Position numbers and translations under genes: made by a program. A stretch of 64,000 nucleotides of DNA from Gracilaria domingensis (taxonomy: Eukaryota; Rhodophyta; Florideophyceae; Gracilariales; Gracilariaceae): contig VCMS01000030.1 of NCBI GenBank assembly GCA_022539475.1, forward strand, positions 392,595 to 456,594, in the 5' to 3' direction. Below are positions 50,619 to 62,600 of the stretch, piece by piece; position 1 is the stretch's first letter, and each line of letters opens with the position of its first letter. The notes beneath the pieces are model-generated. The model was not told the origin of the DNA. It saw only the letters and a program-made list of their open reading frames with translations, and searched no databases.

Positions 50619-51848
50619 TCACAAGTTGTTCCAACCGAACGCCGTTCTTAGATTCTCATATGTCAAAACTGTTATTAGCGTGTGGGGCCCAAGTCGGGCG
50701 TAGTTGGCTGTCCAGCCACGCAGGAAGCCTCGGAATCCCTCTTCACGAAATATCAAGCGAGCACACTCAGCGGGGTGCATACGCGGTTTCGAGTGCATCA
50801 CAACTGATTTCACAACGTCAGCCGGAGTTGATACCGAAGTGGTGACCAATCCTGCCGTCATGGCTGCTCCAAAATGGGCTGTGAGGCCCTCCTCGAGACC
50901 CGTATATCGCTTCAAAAGTGTTTTGCTTGCAAATGAATTCGAAGATTGATAAGGTAGAATTTGTGAGAACCACAAACAGAAGGCACATAGGAGTTAGAGA
51001 AGAGTTTTGTTGACAAGAAGTCAACCGCATTACCTCAGTTTCGCCAAAACGTCAGTTGGTTTTGCTTACCAATGATCATATGTCGCAAGTTGGGAGGAAG
51101 TTAACAACGCTGCTCGCAAGGCCGCAGGCATCGTCCCGTTCCATAATGCTGTGACACCCTCTTCTCTGACGATCCGAACAATCCCGTCTCCAACATGTTT
51201 GTAACGATAGATATCGTCTTGCTGCATGCGAACTTTAATTAATTCGCATGGATTACCTACAAAAGCGCCTATGGAATTCCAGTGGAACAAACAAGGTTAG
51301 ATCACTAGATCACTAAGTACAGTGTTCGCACTAGACTCTCTCCTTACTTACCGGTTGCCCCTGAAGACACTGCAGCGGAAACTTTGGTACCAAAAGTCGG
51401 TTGTTCATGCCCTATCGTCTCTGTGAAAAATGTCCTTAGCGGCTCGTAGAGTCCCAATCGTGACGCACTATATGTTGCCGCTCGAAGGATAGCAGGTGAA
51501 AGCCCATTGTACAGCGCAAACAAACCCTCATCCTGTGTAACTCGGTATAAACCAGATATCAGTCCATTGTATCGGTGCTTGGTGCCAGATAGTGAACCCT
51601 GAAGCTGAATGCGGAGCTTGACGGTATCGATCGGGTGCGTGAAAGTGGTTGCTGGGCAATGGAACATGATTATCAGTTCGTGTGCACGAGGGTGAAGTGA
51701 TACATTTTCACGTACCAATAGCGCATGAAAACCCTCCCAATGCTAGTTGCTGATGTAGTGGATGTTTCTTGTGTTCCGATGGAGATACAGATCGCTGATA
51801 CTTAGCAATTGGCAAGTCATCTTTCACGCTCTTCTGACCACTTGACAT
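50619..51848 (-). CDS. mitochondrial carrier (UCP/dicarboxylate-oxoglutarate type), four exons
   Basis: Exons are 51848-51716, 51651-51352, 51268-51070 and 50925-50619 (939 nt, 312 residues). Introns are 64, 83 and 144 bp, with GTACGT, GTAAGT and GTAAGC donors; the phases agree at every junction. Three carrier repeats show Px[DE]xx[KR]: HPIDTVKLR (51-56), NPCELIKVR (151-156) and TPADVVKSV (245-250). The first repeat carries RAATYSASRLGLYEPLR, close to the UCP/DIC/OGC signature, and the third begins TYDHCK. The expected role is exchange of a metabolite, probably a dicarboxylate, across the inner mitochondrial membrane. Residues 1-35 are a hydrophilic matrix or intermembrane-space extension. 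A 51-bp palindrome sits 43 bp upstream of the ATG. Confidence 0.92.
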
Positions 51849-51890
51849 TGCGATTGTGGGATACTTGCCTGGTGAGGAGATGGTTATTTC

Positions 51891-51941
51891 AATTGGGGAT
51901 GTCTACTCCTGAACAATGTTCAAGAGTAGACATCCCCAATT
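51891..51941. repeat. 51-bp near-perfect palindrome upstream of the carrier gene
   Basis: AATTGGGGATGTCTACTC pairs exactly with GAGTAGACATCCCCAATT. The interior continues with one mismatch into TGAACA-A-TGTTCA, so pairing runs to a single central base. Same plan as the palindromes at 2040-2182. Confidence 0.92.
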
Positions 51942-53019
51942 TTCACGACGCTTTTTGTCCCATTTTCCAAAAACCGATACCGTTTTTGTAACGGTGGCCA
52001 CCAAGGCGTTCGGAGAAACTACGCACTGTGAGGATTCTGAAAACGCCATTTTGGTGATGGCGTCGGCGGTTACAGCCAAAGGGGGCAAAAACGATAAAAA
52101 TAAAGTTTGCTCTCGTAGAGTACCAGTCTAATTCGACCAAGAAGCACTAGCCAAATATGAGGTGCAATCCATTTCAAAAACTCCATATGGTAAAACAACG
52201 CAACCAAAGGAACGCCACAAATGCCCCAATTTGGACCTTTTGGACCCTAGAACCAAACTTTGAGAGTCTTCCATGAGTTTTTCAATACAGTTTACAGAAT
52301 TCAAATTCCTAGTCGCATTACCAATTACCGAGATAGAGAAACCACGATAGCACGCCAATTATCCCTGCTATCTTCGCAGTTGTAAAACTGTTATTGTTCC
52401 AGTACGTGCTCTTCTTCGTCTGCTCCTCCGTTGCCGTTGTAATCGTTATACTAGAGCTGAGAAGAAGCGCGAAGGTCATTGAATTGCAAGGCTTTGCTGT
52501 GACACAGCAAGTGCGCCTCCTCCATGGTGTGATTGCAGACCGAATTAATTGCAGAGAACAGGTGGAGATGCGATAGAAAAGTTTTCTCTTTGTTTCTTCC
52601 AAACGAAGCAGTTTTATTTATAGAACGTTCTGGATGCGTTGACATTGGGGTTTGCTCTATTCTTTGTCCGAAAAAACCTACGATGTCTTATTGACATCAA
52701 TTGACAGCAGTTGATATCACCATTCCAGTCATGTACATAACTTCATGACACCAAGATTGACTATATGGAGTAATTGAAGTGCATTGCTCCCCATATAAGC
52801 TTACGGCAAAAAAACAGAAACCCAAAGACAAGAAAAGAGAAGAAAAACCAAACGATGGACAAAAATATAAAGAACAACAAACAAAATTAATTTCTCTGAC
52901 AAGAATTGAATAGAAATGCGCTACCACTTGACAATAAAAAAAATACTTGTGCTATAAAAGAAAGTATTGTTCTATTTTTTAAAGGGCGCATGATGACAGC
53001 GGTTGGTGTAGTGAACGGG
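51942..53019. other. intergenic, nothing recognised
   Basis: A weak, interrupted inverted repeat (CACCAAGGCGTT against AACGCCATTTTGGTG) lies within 51988-52078. Short frames only. Confidence 0.35.
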
Positions 53020-53359
53020 CTAATCGAAGGCTTCAGTGAACCGAATGTTGAACGCCTTGCGGTAGATGTCCTGCTCAGTATATTTTGCACAACGCAAACT
53101 TCTGCGATGGCGACAGCAAGCTTGATAGACTTCAAGCTGACGCTGGCTTTGGATCTTGATGTCACAGACACGGCAGCATTTGAAAATTCGCTTACGAGGC
53201 GGAGGGTTACGACGGTGCTTCTCCTTCTGAGTGGCTGCGCGAAAGATATGTGGCTCGCGTGGCCCTTCAAAAGGCTTCACAGCTGACTTCTTTATCTGCA
53301 GAACGGGATAGGGGACTTCCTTTAGACCCTCGTCCGGGTCAACCACGAACGAGTACTCG
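53020..53359 (-). pseudogene. exon-like fragment of a C2H2 (U1/JAZ-type) zinc-finger protein
   Basis: The minus frame encodes DPDEGLKEVPYPVLQIKKS and a zinc finger CRVCDIKIQSQRQLEV, in which the first zinc-binding His of the Cys2His2 pattern is Tyr while the second His (RHRRS) is kept. It is preceded by a good intron 3' end (branch TACTAAC, TTTATCCAG at 53360) and a GTAAGT donor at 53453, but the short piece beyond the donor meets a TAA seven codons back with no ATG. An orphan exon or truncated gene copy is therefore more likely than a working gene. Confidence 0.45.
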
Positions 53360-54077
53360 CTGGATAAAACAAAAGACCATGGCAGTTGATGTGAAACAAA
53401 CAAGAAGTTAGTATTCACACAAAATGCCAAAGGAGCATCTGAGAACAACTTACAATTGCCTCAGGGCCGTAGTTTAATAGTTAACTAACGCCGTATCACA
53501 CAGTGTGTCTAGCGACAACAGTTGCAAGGCAACACTATGTAAATAACGGAATCGCAACGCGAAAGAACCAGTGAAACCAGATTCCAAGGTCGACACGAGA
53601 AGCAAGAGAACAGGTTTAGGCAAAGAAAGCCCGCGTAACGACGAAGGAACGGAGAGGAGCAACAATAAAGACAACCGCGGCTGGTAGAAACGTGAAACAA
53701 CGATAAAGGGAACAACGACAACAAAGAAAACCACTGCGGCGAAGACGGAGAGACGGGAAACCAAAACGAACGGACTTCGGGAGAGAAAGGCACGCCCGCA
53801 CAAAGCTAACCCAACGGTAGGGTAGTGCGGACGCTTTGCGGACTCACACAAGACGAGCACGGACAAGGGGCTGTGTGAGTAGCAGGGAACGTTAGGGGCG
53901 CTGAGACCAAGCCACCAAAGGGGAGAGTGAGAGAGGTTGAGGATGTGGGGAAGAAGGTTGAGACGACAAAGCGGAAAAGAGATGAGGAGTGGGGGTGTGG
54001 GAAGGTCGTCGAAGGGGAGATACTCTGGCCGGAGTTGAGCCGGACGCGACTGCGTCGGCCTTTTTATACACAGCCGC

Positions 54078-54176
54078 ACCGTCGATTCCAGGCGAGAATC
54101 GACGGTATGGTTGGCTTCGCCAATCGCTGCGTCGTATCTACCGTTCTAATCTATAGAAAGCGTAGATGGTAGATAC
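54078..54176. repeat. three consecutive hairpins
   Basis: Stem 1: ACCGTCGATTC (54078-54088) with GAATCGACGGT (54096-54106), perfect 11 bp, 7-base loop. Stem 2: TTGGC-TTC-GCCAA near 54111-54123. Stem 3: GTATCTACC (54134-54142) with GGTAGATAC (54168-54176), enclosing TTCTA/TAGAA. No tRNA or known RNA family is recognised. Confidence 0.6.
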
Positions 54177-55422
54177 CTTTAGCGCATATGTCGCCACAGG
54201 GGGCGCCTACGCAACGCGGTACACAGCGTGGAATGCACGTGTACTTGCGCAAGCGTGGGCGTCTCCTGTGGGTGACCACGAATTTGGCGATAGACAGCCG
54301 ATGAGGTCGAGCGGTCAGCGTTGGAGCGTTCTCTGTGGCTTAAGTAGACAATTTCATGTCGCCCTGCTTGTAGTGCGGCGCCTCCTGGCCACACGCAAGG
54401 TAGATTCTGCGTAGAAAACTAAATAACCTAAGAAAGGATTAACTACAATGAAGAATTTTTAAACTATATTCTGTATTACCGCTGCGTGCGGCACAACGCA
54501 GCAGTGTATACACGTACACCTGTCACGTGTACCGTTTGACTGGCCACAGATTTCTCACTGAGGAACGTACAAAGAATGCCTCAAAACTATATGACACTGC
54601 TTACTGCACTAACTTCGTGCGCGGCTTACTCCACCTCTTTCCTACCCTGCTGCCTGGATCTCCCGAGCCCGCGCGACTGCGAAGCTACTCCAGCGGTGCG
54701 AAGGATTCCGTGGCGCTCTGCGCGCTCGAAAAGCACCACAATAAACAAAAACCAGTTGCTACTTCGGTAACAACCAGCTCCGGGAACAGCAACTGAACAA
54801 GATAGAGACTTTGCTCCTTTCTGGCGTGATTTACTCCCTGTTGCTCTCACATTCCCTCGCGGTGCAAAACTTCGCCCAACAAATTCCTCGAGCGCTGTGC
54901 TGCCGATGGAGAACACTTCAGTTATAGCCTCAGCCCAGTGTTTTTCTAAACCATTTGTACCTACAAATCTTGCAATATCCAATCTTGTAGAGAATTTGGA
55001 GAGGAACCGTAAAAAGTTTTTTTTGTTTCGTCGTAATTATACAGGCTGCCTTCAAAAAGAGCAAGGCCAAATTTCAGGACACAGTCTGCGACACGCACGC
55101 TAGACGATTGTTTGATCGCGGTCTTCTCCATGAGCAAAAATTTATTTTTGAAGAAACGCAAGCAAAACAACTTAGTGATTTATAACCAAAAGGAAAGATC
55201 GAAGGAATCAAAGAAATCTTGAAGCTTATCTTAGTGGATTCTCCGATTTTCGTCGTTACCAGGCTTATCTCCTCCTTAGCCGAGGTTACACAATGCAGAC
55301 TTCAAAGCAACAAGGATCTTAATGCACGTTTTTTCGGCTTTCGAGGCCTTGCTGCTGATCAACTCATGCATTTTCGTCTTTCAACATTTTTGCAGGTGAG
55401 TCAAGTCTTTTCCAAAACCCCT

Positions 55423-55770
55423 ATGAACAACTCAAGCCTTAGCAAAGAGACATTAACTAACCCCAAACGTCAACTCGTATCTTTAGCCGAAGGTCGGCAG
55501 AAGGAAGATTTGGAGCAAGAAGTCACAGTCACCAAAGAGTTTTACGAAGGTCTGCTCAAATTCTTGGATGATCTCACTGCACACAACAGCGATGATGACG
55601 CCAAACTACAGTCCTCCGACAAGTCTGGCACCGCTCGTCAGAAAGATACGGATCTGGTCAACGGCACGGACGCGCTTCGCAAAAAGTATAGATCAACATT
55701 CGAGTACCTTAATTGTAGAGCAAAACACCCTGGAGAGGGATGCACCGAGGTACTTTTCATAGTTTGTTGA
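55423..55770 (+). CDS. weak candidate exon, unknown acidic protein
   Basis: From ATG 55423 the frame encodes 115 residues that are hydrophilic and helix-prone (LAEGRQKEDLEQEVTVTKEF, EGLLKFLDDLTAHNSDDD), more protein-like than other frames nearby. It is preceded by an acceptor-like TTTTTGCAG (55387-55395) and contains a donor-like GAG-GTACTT near the end. It may be an internal exon of an unresolved gene or a gag-like remnant. No family recognised. Confidence 0.25.
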   Translation: MNNSSLSKETLTNPKRQLVSLAEGRQKEDLEQEVTVTKEFYEGLLKFLDDLTAHNSDDDAKLQSSDKSGTARQKDTDLVNGTDALRKKYRSTFEYLNCRAKHPGEGCTEVLFIVC

Positions 55771-56727
55771 TCCGTTACCGGCTTCGACACCTCATGTTGA
55801 GAGGCTACTGTAGTGATGGCCTTATTTTGGGGTATGCCTAGGAAGGGTAGTGTTTCTGCACACGTGTGCCAAGTTGGCTTGATGACGGGTGCGCCGTGAA
55901 AAGCCTGCTACGGTTTCACACGTGTAGAGTGTTGGCCGGCAGCGCCGGATAGTTAGATATTTCTAGTTGATATTTTCAAGAGCCCTATATAGGTGGTGGC
56001 ACTTGCCGCCACTGTACGGGAAGTAAACCTCAAAGAGGCCTTTGGCTCTAGCTTCTTGCCGCGTGCGAACGGTTCTTCGTCCCTAACCGGGCTAAGCCGC
56101 CGCACCCGGAGTTTCTATCCACCTCTGTCCCCGAGCAGTCCTAGACTGTCGTTACGGCATCTTTTTGTTGTGTTTTTGTTGTTAATTCCGTCATACGGCT
56201 CTTGTTTCTTTGCCCTGTTATACAGGTTCGGCCGACTAGTCTCGGGCGTCTGTGTTCTCGTTTTGCTAGTTAGGTGCACTAGAACACGATTATCGGACGA
56301 AATTAGTCAAAAAATCTGCAAAAATTGCGTTTAGGGCTATGTGCAAGCAATTAATTTCAATTTTTTGTATACTACGCTTTCATGTACTAGGGCTTTTTCT
56401 CCATTCAATGCAGAACAGTTGACGTACGCCACGATTGCTAGAATATGTTCACGAAATGAAAGTATCAGACCTATTATTTGTCGTCGTGTGAGGACATCAT
56501 GTGATATCCACCTGTGCCACCATATTTACGTTCGCTGATTTTCTGCAAATACTCTAGAATAGTCATCATTACCACGAGTACCTAGTACAACATTCATCTT
56601 ATGGAACCGCGCGCATGCATCTCGCCACCCCCATACCACTTCAAGTTGCATTCAACTTACAAGGGTCCACCGCCAACACCCTCCTCTATCTTCGCATCTG
56701 CGAAATACAACGGCCCAAACCCTTTCG

Positions 56728-57513
56728 TCACATCATCGCCCCCTTCCTCCTAATCGTGGAGCTGTTTCGAAGCCGCATGACTACTCTCTTTTCCTCTTCC
56801 TCCACATCCTCCCAGCCCCACTTCTCCTGATATCGCACAACGCTGTTTCCCTTCCACACCGGCTTCGGAACACACCTGAACCCAACCCTAGTCTTCTTCT
56901 TTTTCTCCACTTCTCCTTCTTCTCCTTTCCAACCTTCGGCCTCAATCTCATCCTCCTCCACCTCTAGCTTCCTCGCCACGATTGGCCTCTTCTCCCCGTA
57001 CTTCCTCTTTCGGCCCCTCTTCTTTCCTTCATTACCCGCAACAATTTCATCCTCACCCAAACTCTCCGTAGCCGGCACAAAGTCCCTCGCATCCTCATCT
57101 GCATCCACACTAGCCCCATCGACCTCGACCCCGACCCCTTTTACAATCCTCAGCGCAGGAGTCACCGGAAAACCTCGGACTTGACGTACATCCTCCCGCT
57201 TCTCACTGAATTCTTTCAGCTTCCCCTCCAGCTCCTGCACTCGACCCATCAACTGTTTTTGCCCATCTTTCAATCCCCTTAGCTCCCTCGCAACAAATCC
57301 TGTCACCTTCTTCGTCAGTCGACGCATGTCCTCACCAATGCCGCTCCCCATCGCCCCTACGCACCCCAACATCGCAATCGATCACCAGTCCAGCTCATCT
57401 TTGTCCTCCCCTTCATCTTCCTCCGCAAAAATCCTCTTAATCTTCTTTTGCGATCTTTCCCCATCGCTGGGATCCCACGGCCACTTCACGCTCGAATGAG
57501 ACTTGCTGCTCAT
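56728..57513 (-). pseudogene. coiled-coil protein gene broken by one in-frame TGA
   Basis: From ATG 57513 the frame reads 43 codons (SSVKWPWDPSDGERSQKK and an acidic run ending DELDW), meets TGA at 57384-57382 and continues in the same frame for another 218 codons to 56728. The second part has a coiled coil (LKDGQKQLMGRVQELEGKLK), an acidic middle and basic patches (KKRGRKRKYG, EVEKKKKTR). Either the TGA is a nonsense mutation in a 261-residue protein or translation restarts at ATG 57372. No family is recognised; the neighbouring relics suggest a mobile-element gene. Confidence 0.5.
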
Positions 57514-58130
57514 GCTCAGATTTCAATGAACGGGAACTTATCGGCTGGAAGAAGGGAAAGGAAACGGAAAGGGAGGGAAGGGAACGGGAACGGGAACGGA
57601 GGGGAACGGAAACGGAAGGGATCCGAAACAGAAGGGATCCAAAACGGGAGAAGACGAAACTCTATTCGTGCGTAGGCGCTCCGTGAACTGGTCACGGCGC
57701 AAACACTTTGTCATGTATGTACGCGCGTTCACTTCTACTGCCTAGCACCCGTTCTTATCCCTGTGAAACAAGTTGTGTCTCAAAAATAATTTCATAAATT
57801 CTAGCCCAATTCCCCAGTTTTCAACCGTCTCCGCCTCTTCATATTACCAATTTTTCATCATTCATTTACCTTATTCCTTACTTATATCACTGTCTCGTCT
57901 CATAGTATAGTATAAAAGCAACCAGTCTAATCAACCGTTTATGAAAACCATGTTCTCTACATGTTAGTAGCCTCCACTTTTAAAGAAGCGTAATATTAGA
58001 GCTGTTTTCTTATGTATTGTAACTCACAAACAGTCCACGTTCTAACGAATAAATGTACTGCATCTCTACACCCATCCAAAGCCCCCTTTACTCTCCTTTG
58101 GTACGAATTCGAAAACGAAACTGTTCCGCA
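57514..58130. other. intergenic between divergent relic genes
   Basis: It contains the purine tract described separately and an AT-rich part (57780-58000). No gene recognised. Confidence 0.4.
57541..57656. repeat. 116-bp polypurine tract
   Basis: The plus strand is almost only A, G and scattered C, with iterated GGGAACGG/GGAAACGG and two GGGATCC units. On the coding strand of the gene starting at 57513 this is a pyrimidine-rich leader 27 bp before the ATG. It could form triplex DNA. Confidence 0.8.
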
Positions 58131-59327
58131 ATGGTCTTTCGCATACACACCAAGTACGGGAAATCCCGCTAAACAATCGACTGCGTTCTGTACGTATCGA
58201 GCTGGATGCTTTCCCACATGCAACGTACATCACTTTCAACAACTGTCTTCAGTTACAGTACGACCTCAATTCTGAAGAAGCTCATATTCGTGGGGTGCAA
58301 ACTCTCATTACTCCCGCACTGTAGAATGAGCTCAATGAGCTCTATGAAATACTACATGACACACCCCGTCACGAAAGTATTCTGGAGCACCCACCCTTTA
58401 CTCACGCTATTCGAACTCTCCCAGAGCTTTCGAATTATATATATCAGTCAAGATTCTGCTCTCGGAATCCTCTCAGCATGCTCTCGCCACCTTCAATGGT
58501 GTTATTTGCTTCATTGTTAACGGTAGCCATAGGCGCACTTTACGGTATCATCAAGCCCGTCTTGGCCCAAGCGCTTCTATTCAAGCTCTCCTCTCGCCAT
58601 GCTCAGCTGGGTTTCACCATTCTCTATAGCATTCTGGAAACCATGTTACACATTATTCTCTTCGACCTCGCCTTCTCCCTACATGCCGCAAGATACGGTA
58701 TCCTAGCTCTCGGACCCATGATTCCTTCGCACATGACGAGCACCTCCTCCATATTGAGGACTAAATACTTCGGTATAGCGGTCGGTGGCCTTTTCGCTCT
58801 CAATCTCTCCATCTTCGTCACCTATCACCTCCGTCCATCCCCCTCCAATCTTATAGATTCTGTCAGAACAGCCTCTATAGCTTTTTTCCAGGTAGATTTC
58901 TATTCGGGCTATTCACAATCCTCGTGAACGCACTCTCTATCTTCTACTCTACAGGCAACACCTTTAACAACATTGTACCGCTCTCACACCGCGTAGAATC
59001 TCGATGGGAAAGGCTCTGTCTCTACATCCGTTGTGTCCTACACTCCTTCAGAAAGTCTCTCTTTTTCCATGATGTATTGCTCTCCATCAGAATGTTTTTG
59101 AACAGAGTGGTCCCAGTAATCTTCGCCCACACGCTTTCTGAGTCTCTAGAACCATCAGCCTTTCGTATGTACAAAGGCATCCCCCTCTTCTTACAAACAC
59201 CCTATTCGTTGCACTTCTTGTGTGTGCGAGCATCGTTAAGCACGAACCACGAGTCAACCTCAAGAGGTACTTGTGTGTTCTCGGAGAGCATCCCAGACCC
59301 CAGACTCGTCATCTATTGGAGAAATAA
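58131..59327 (+). pseudogene. decayed gene for a multi-pass membrane protein
   Basis: Protein-like sequence continues from about ATG 58131 (VFRIHTKYGK) to TAA 59325-59327 only by changing frame. Lesions are a shift near 58165, an in-frame TAG at 58322-58324 (between LITPAL and NELNELYEIL), a shift in the T6 run 58882-58887 (AFF to PGRFLFGLFTILVNALSIFY) and a shift in the C5 run 59181-59185. The N-terminal ~110 residues are soluble. The remainder has four or five hydrophobic helices (MVLFASLLTVAIGALYGIIK, FTILYSILETMLHIILFDLA, IAVGGLFALNLSIFVTYHL, LLTNTLFVALLVCASIV). No family recognised. Confidence 0.6.
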
Positions 59328-59607
59328 TTTAGACACTAGCTACGATAGTTATTAGTAGTACATAGATAAAGATGAAACATTTAACAGTTTCTTAATGAAG
59401 TCCCTTTGTGGAAACATATAAACATATATATAGCACTTGTGACATAGGTTTTTACACTAAACAACAATAAATATCTTCAGCAACAACAAAACATGGTGAC
59501 GACACCTCCGGATATCCACTCGTCAACTGCAATATCATAAAATCATAAATTCATGGCTCGTTCAGTTCCCCTCCCCATCCTCCCTCCCTTCCTCCATCCC
59601 CTGCGCT
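59328..59607. other. AT-rich spacer between convergent relics
   Basis: 280 bp, AT-rich, with ATATAAACATATATATAG near 59415. Nothing else seen. Confidence 0.4.
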
Positions 59608-62600
59608 TCATAGTTCTCGTTTTCTTCGTTTAATTTCTCCTTCCTCGACCATCGGCTCATTCTCTTTGTCCTCGTTCTTTCCATCCTCCACCAATTCTAT
59701 GTCCACCGCAGGACCATTTGTGTGGTCCTTCGTTCCCATGAGGTCGTTTTCTTCGACAAAAGTCGGTCGAAAATGGTGATTCAGATGAACTGCATCCGGC
59801 AAACTGTACTTCTCTCGTACCATATACATATGGTAGCGAAACAGTGAGGTTTCCGGAAATCTCCCATCTTTAGTGCCCGCACCGGCATGAAATACACCCC
59901 CTCTCCCAATAAACACATACATAGGTGGGGCAAAGAACTTTCTCACAACCATTCCTTGTTCCAACCCTTCAAATGCCTTTGCTGTTACAGCAAAGTGACT
60001 GTGGGATCTTTCACACATCCAAAGTGGGAACGACACAGTTCCGGAGACCATCAAAAAGTACCCCGGGTTGTTCCCCTCCAGCTTGTCTTTGTATGTCAAG
60101 GTCTCGAAGTCGGTATGTAGTTGCTGTCGCTAGCAAGTCACTCCGGTACATAAGATCCTCCCTCCGGTCTTCGGTGCATACATTCTCTCATTCGGTTGCT
60201 TGTTGTCTTGTAGCCCCAACGCCGCACATATCTGACCAAACCGAGCATCTAACAACGCCCTCTTCTTCACGAGCAAATGCGTCTCCGTTCTATTCTCCAG
60301 CTCGTCCACTATACCTCTTCTCGTCTTCATATACCTCCCATTGTCCGCGTTGATTATAGAAATCCATGTAGTTCGATTCTCTGGTACCCTGAGGTCTGGG
60401 GCTTCTTCGAAACCTTTTTTGAAGAAGTCCAATAACTCGACAATTACATCTCCATCGATGAGCTTGCTGGGACTTTCAGCCATCTTCAAAAGTTCGTTTT
60501 CATAAGCAAAGCCTTCCAAAATAGAGAAACCTCTCTCCCGAAGCTCAGCCTTCTTGTTCACAAAATACATATACGCGACGGAGTCTTTCTTCACTGCCTC
60601 TGCCTATAGATTCCCATCATCAACCTCCCCCTCTCCTACCGCCTCGTTGAGAAGCTTCTGACCCTGATACGCAGCATGCCAAAACACAGCATGATGTACT
60701 CCTTTAAAGTCCTTCGGCTCGAGAAAATGGTCTCGGTGCTCCTTCCGGAGATGTATCGCATCCATCCACGGATATACCTACTTAATCCCGTCCACTCCAG
60801 CAGGCCACTTGGTAGGAACTGCTTTCAACAATTTCAACCACGAATCCCCCCCTCGTAAGGTCCTTCATCTGCTTTCTTCAGCCCCGGGGGTAGAATTTCC
60901 AGGACTGTGTCGTCGAAAGGATCCGTGTCGTCTCCTCCCGTCTCAACATTCGGCGCTGAATCAGAGTCCATGTCGCTGCTGAAGGAGATTTGATGAGCTT
61001 TGAGGAAGCTTCTGATCCCTTTCCCTCCGAGCTTACGCAGATGATTGATGACGAATATTTCATCCTGGGGCACTTCGCTTACTTTCACCTTCTTCTGAGC
61101 CCTGGGGTTGTTATCGCTCATCCTCTTCCTTCGTCGACGACTTCTTCTAGTGCTCCTTCTCAACCCCGCACCACTTGGCTCCATTAAAAACACGTCGCTT
61201 ACCGCTTCCTGAACGTCTTCCCCGGCATTCTTCGCCTTAACAAGTTTAGAACGCGACGCCCGAGTATCCGGTTTAGTGACTTGGGTCGTAGGCGTGGTTT
61301 GTTTTCCCCCTCCCGCCGTAGCAGACGACCCCACAGTCGAATTGAAATCCACCCCGACGGACTTCTTCAGCTTTTCACGAGCATAAGCCACCCTTTTCGA
61401 TTTCTTTCCGCCCCGCCCCAAAGCTTCTCTCTCGCTGCAGTTTCCAGGCGTGCGGCCTGTGTTGCAAGATACTCACGAAGGCTGAGTTTCTCAAACCTAG
61501 TGACTTCAATCTGCACCTCTTACACTTCCTTCGGAGAGAGTCTCTTTTTTTCGATACTTCAACGGCCAGCTCATTTAGGGACCGGCAGCATATAAAGAAA
61601 TACTTTCGTATGCCTTCAAAGCAGCCCTTCAGTTTGGACTCTCGTTTCCTCGCAAAATATGCTGCCAAGGTGTCCAGGGTGAAATCGGATGTGTTCTTAT
61701 CCATAGAAAAGAACTCATCACTTGAGATACATGTTATACCAAATTCATTATACTTCCGACACACACTTTCCAAATGCTTCAGCAATCGATGACTCTTAGC
61801 CACCTTCAAACCCATCTCCGCAAACCTCAATAGATGCCTGATATGGTACTGACCTATGATTCCGCATACACTTAAGGCACCCGCTACAGCGGTCCTTGTA
61901 ATGTTCTTCAACACTTTTCTCTCCTCTTCAACCATCGCTGTTATGAATAATACAATGGGATGAACCTTGTCGGCGAAGTTCATAAGTCAGGCCTGCTTCA
62001 GTCCATCGCTCAAAGCATTACCCAGGCTCAGAAGCTCCCTTGTTTTCATCTTTTGCCCATCCTTTCTTCTCTATAAGGAAACGGTAAGTTTCTTACACAG
62101 TTTTCTTATCTTTGCATCCTCCTCACATAGTTCCTTAAGTGCCACAAGACGATGAGCTCCATCTATGAGGATACACTTAACTTTCGCGCGATTGCCCTCT
62201 ACCATCTCCTTCCCGGACCTACCCGTGATCAAAATAGGAACACTCATCGTTCCAAGGGCCTGAAGAAACCATTTCCTTCGAATCTCCGCCTTCAGAGCTT
62301 CAACATGCTCCCGAACTGTCCCTCTCACAGTTGCGTCCGGGATTTCGATTAGGGCGATGTCCACCTTCACGGACTCGTACTCATAATGGTCCAGGGTGAA
62401 CTTGAGCGACGCCAGACTCATATTCCCGTCATCCGAAGGTAATTGATCACCTTCGTCGAATAGTTCATTGACGTTTCCAGCCAAGCTCTCCGTGACCAAG
62501 ACAACGTCATCATCATCCACTTCATCCACATCCACAGCTTCCATCCTAGCTCCACTGCGACTCCCAGCCATTGCAATCGCTTCAGCAGTGCTATTTCTGG

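Larger units (their letters stand above)
53360..56727. other. 3.4-kb gene-poor stretch with hairpins
   Basis: It contains three consecutive hairpins (54078-54176), two further stems near 54480-54535 (GCTGCGT/ACGCAGC and TACACGT/ACGTGTA) and one weak candidate frame (55423-55770). The stretch 55930-56330 has a TATATA motif at 55985-55990 and could be a solo LTR, but no second copy or target duplication was found. The 201-codon minus frame at 53474-54079 is unconvincing. Confidence 0.4.

Noticed and set aside
53474-54079. 201-codon minus-strand frame rich in Leu, Ser and Val
   Set aside because: No motif and a simple composition. The opposite strand is purine-rich, which keeps this frame open by chance.
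55930-56330. Possible solo LTR (TGTTGG start, TATATA box)
   Set aside because: No second copy in the window, no convincing end or target duplication, and no primer-binding site or polyprotein nearby.
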